Below are positions 62,436 through 64,000 of a stretch of DNA of 64,000 nt, in pieces. A program made the translations under genes and the position numbers. Below the pieces are notes generated by a model. The model was not told where the DNA came from. It searched no databases and saw nothing but the letters and a program-made list of their open reading frames with translations. Source of the DNA: Paenarthrobacter nicotinovorans (GTDB lineage Bacteria; Actinomycetota; Actinomycetes; Actinomycetales; Micrococcaceae); NCBI RefSeq assembly GCF_021919345.1, contig NZ_CP089293.1:1736001-1800000 (forward strand). The letters run 5' to 3'. Within the stretch, counting starts at the first letter, position 1. Each line of letters begins with the position of its first letter.

Positions 62436-63638
62436 TCACCGTGGCTCCCGGGTGGACGATGCGTGGCTGGCGGCAGCGGCGGGGGCGGCGAACGCTGCCG
62501 CTCCCACCAGAACTGCAAGCGCACCCAGCCCCCAGGGCAGCCCTGCGGCAACGGCGATACTACCCACCAGTAACGGACCCCCGGCGTCGCCGAGTTCCCG
62601 CCCGAGCTCGGCCGAGCCCATGGTCCGGCCGAGCCTGGCCTTGGGTGTGGAATCTGCAAGATGGGCGACCGCTAGCGGCGTCGCCACGCCAATCCCGACT
62701 CCAATGAGCAAGGCCGCAGCGTAGATCCAGAGTGCCCCTGGCAAGGTGGCCGCGATCAGGATCCCCACGGCGATGCATGACAGTCCGGCGATCATCCCCG
62801 GCCTGTCGGTAAGTATGCCGCGATCCCGCAGGGCGCCAATACGTGGCTGGACTGCGGAGGACGCAAGGGCCAGGACAGTCACGACGGCGACGCTCCCGGC
62901 AGTGCCCAGTCCGTCCCTGGCGGCAAGGGCCGGAAGGAAGCCAACAGCAGCCCCGAGCGCCCCTGTGGCCGCTGCGAGCACCAGTGTGGAGCCCAGGAAC
63001 GTCTTCCCGGTGCTCTGCCGCCACACGTCCGCCAGGGTGTACCGGGTCCTGGGCAATGGTTCCAAACGCGGCATGGAGATGAGGACCCATACGGCCACCA
63101 CAAGGGCTACGCCGGACAGGACGGAGAACAGGAGCCCGAAACCGCCCGCCAGGATGGCAAAGGCGCCCAATAGCGGCCCCAGGGCGTAGCCGAGGCCTTT
63201 CCAGGAGCCGTAACGCCCAAAATAGCGGCCGGTATTGTTGCCCGCGAGCCGGGCGACACTGGCGGAGGAAGCCGGTGAAAAGGCCGATGCTGCCACGCCT
63301 TGACCGAGCCTGGCCGCGGCGAGCATGCCGGGTTGTTCAGCCCAAAGACCCGCCAAAGACGCGGCGGCGAAGGCCAGAAGCCCGCCCACGATCACCGGCT
63401 TGGGCCCGATGCGGTCGCTCAGTGCGCCGAAGACAGGCTTGAGGAAGACTTCGGCAACGTCATACAAAGCGAGCAGAATACCCAGTCCGAGAAGGCTCAG
63501 TCCGATGTCCTGGCTTTCGGCGCCAAGACCTGCGGCAACAGCATGCGCCCCGAAAGCTGTAGTGAAGCCCGCAGCATAAAGGGGCCACCGCTGGTAGGGA
63601 GATCTGCGCGCAGGGCCGGTCTTTTCGGGCGGATTCAC
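62436..63638 (-). CDS. MFS transporter
   Basis: This is a major facilitator permease of 400 aa with about 12 membrane helices. It begins NPPEKTGPARRSPYQRWPLY from GTG 63638. The helix 2-3 loop GALSDRIGPKPVIVGG, and the domain-linking RTRYTLADVWRQSTGKTF, fit the DHA1-like group. GRLVPNA-like substrate motifs are not seen, so the cargo is unknown; sugar efflux or drug export are possible. It starts inside a tandem repeat (63631-63700) that repeats its own -10 and GTG. It is convergent with parE, 13 bases apart. Confidence 0.82.
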   Translation of the reverse strand: MNPPEKTGPARRSPYQRWPLYAAGFTTAFGAHAVAAGLGAESQDIGLSLLGLGILLALYDVAEVFLKPVFGALSDRIGPKPVIVGGLLAFAAASLAGLWAEQPGMLAAARLGQGVAASAFSPASSASVARLAGNNTGRYFGRYGSWKGLGYALGPLLGAFAILAGGFGLLFSVLSGVALVVAVWVLISMPRLEPLPRTRYTLADVWRQSTGKTFLGSTLVLAAATGALGAAVGFLPALAARDGLGTAGSVAVVTVLALASSAVQPRIGALRDRGILTDRPGMIAGLSCIAVGILIAATLPGALWIYAAALLIGVGIGVATPLAVAHLADSTPKARLGRTMGSAELGRELGDAGGPLLVGSIAVAAGLPWGLGALAVLVGAAAFAAPAAAASHASSTREPR

Positions 63639-63700
63639 GCCGCTGAATGTAACGGATTCACGCCCCTAGATGTAACCGGATTCACGCCCCTAAATGTAAC
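63631..63700 (-). repeat. Three tandem 23-base repeats carrying the MFS start module
   Basis: Three copies lie at 63631-63653, 63654-63676 and 63678-63700; copies 2 and 3 differ at one base, and copy 1 at about three. Read on the minus strand each copy is a -10-like TACATT/TACATC, a seven-base spacer and GTGAATCC. Copy 1 holds the GTG 63638 of the MFS gene (its TACATT is 63646-63651). The GTGs of the other copies (63661 and 63685) are 23 and 47 bases upstream, out of frame with the MFS gene. Confidence 0.85.
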
Positions 63701-63765
63701 AAGGCGCTGTGGTGTCCTTAGGAAGCTGCGCTGCTGGCACTGTGGGCGGAGCCCATCCCTGCCGG

Positions 63766-64000
63766 CTAACCGAGCAGACCGGGCACAATCAACAGTGCTG
63801 TGGGAACGGCCAGCAGCATCGCCGAGGCAGCAAGGACCAGTACCCTCAGCCCCTTGGTGAGGGGCGGCTGCGGCGAGAGCAGGCGGCTGACGCGTGACGC
63901 CGTCGTGCGCGGTGAATCGGCACCTCCGGTGGCGCTGACACCGTTGCCCTCGACGACGGCGCCACCACCCTTCAGCGCGGCGGCGCTGACGGCCGGCTGG
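63766..64000 (-). CDS. M56-family metallopeptidase, 3' end
   Basis: Only the C-terminal 77 or so residues are in the window; the reading frame is open to the right edge and ends at TAG 63768-63766. The visible sequence has an Ala/Gly-rich segment (VSAAALKGGGAVVEGNG), then SRVSRLLSPQPPLTKGLRVL and a final membrane helix (VLAASAMLLAVPTALLIVPG). R-V-x-R-L-L-x-P followed by a last helix is the usual end of BlaR1-like M56 peptidases in actinobacteria, often paired with a BlaI-type repressor. The HExxH site, if present, lies outside the window. Confidence 0.6.
   Translation of the reverse strand, partial: QPAVSAAALKGGGAVVEGNGVSATGGADSPRTTASRVSRLLSPQPPLTKGLRVLVLAASAMLLAVPTALLIVPGLLG

Noticed and set aside
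1..64000. tRNA, rRNA, CRISPR, IS element, integrase or att sites
   Set aside because: I looked for T-loop signatures, spaced repeats, transposase or recombinase motifs and flanking repeats and found none; the only tandem repeat is at 63631-63700.

Overview
The window is a GC-rich stretch of an actinobacterial chromosome, almost certainly from the Micrococcaceae (Arthrobacter, Paenarthrobacter or a close relative). The grounds are the division/cell-wall cluster running into sepF, yggT and wag31; two glutamine synthetases with glnE; the lipB/lipA, DUF4191 and RDD neighbourhood that parallels the mycobacterial glnA1 region; a polyphosphate glucokinase very like the Arthrobacter glucomannokinase; and a MurE with a DDPH motif that fits L-lysine peptidoglycan. 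The species call is inference from protein character; no search was run.

Layout. 1-18438 is the dcw cluster and its tail, all on the + strand: ftsI (3' part), murE, murF, mraY, murD, ftsW, murG, murC, ftsQ, ftsZ, pgeF, yggS, sepF, yggT, wag31, lspA, rluD. Many junctions overlap by 4 or 8 bases, so the lipid II synthesis block is probably translationally coupled. Promoter-like dyads precede ftsZ, sepF and wag31. 18509-29047 holds dnaE, a flavin reductase, a small membrane protein, hisD, nrdR (behind what look like its own NrdR boxes), an SDR, a polyphosphate glucokinase, map, a 54-residue SPOR-like protein and panB. 29107-38442 is the nitrogen block: glnA2-glnE and glnA1, separated by an accessory insert (sulfatase, acetyltransferase, orphan gene), then an RDD membrane protein. 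38558-52225 carries DUF4191, lipA, lipB, an atypical membrane-anchored Ser/Thr kinase, a TIGR01777 epimerase, a tricorn-type protease, OsmC, a VOC protein, a small membrane protein, sucB and lpdA; lipB/lipA make the lipoyl cofactor that SucB uses and Lpd re-oxidises. 52521-62422 carries pepA, a PAC2 protein, an MFS permease, DUF4192, the principal sigma factor, a small zinc-ribbon-like protein and a type IIA topoisomerase B subunit. 62436-64000 ends with an MFS permease preceded by a triple 23-base repeat, and the 3' end of an M56-type metallopeptidase.

No tRNA, rRNA, CRISPR array, insertion sequence or integrase was seen. I found no clear defence island or wholly new system. The signals that the gene list does not explain are regulatory: more than ten start codons lie 5-7 bases behind a TANNNT -10 hexamer (leaderless mRNAs); one such start module is tandemly triplicated before the last MFS gene; and there are unassigned dyads upstream of sepF, wag31 and lpdA, paired NrdR boxes, and a 10-mer shared upstream of both glutamine synthetase genes.
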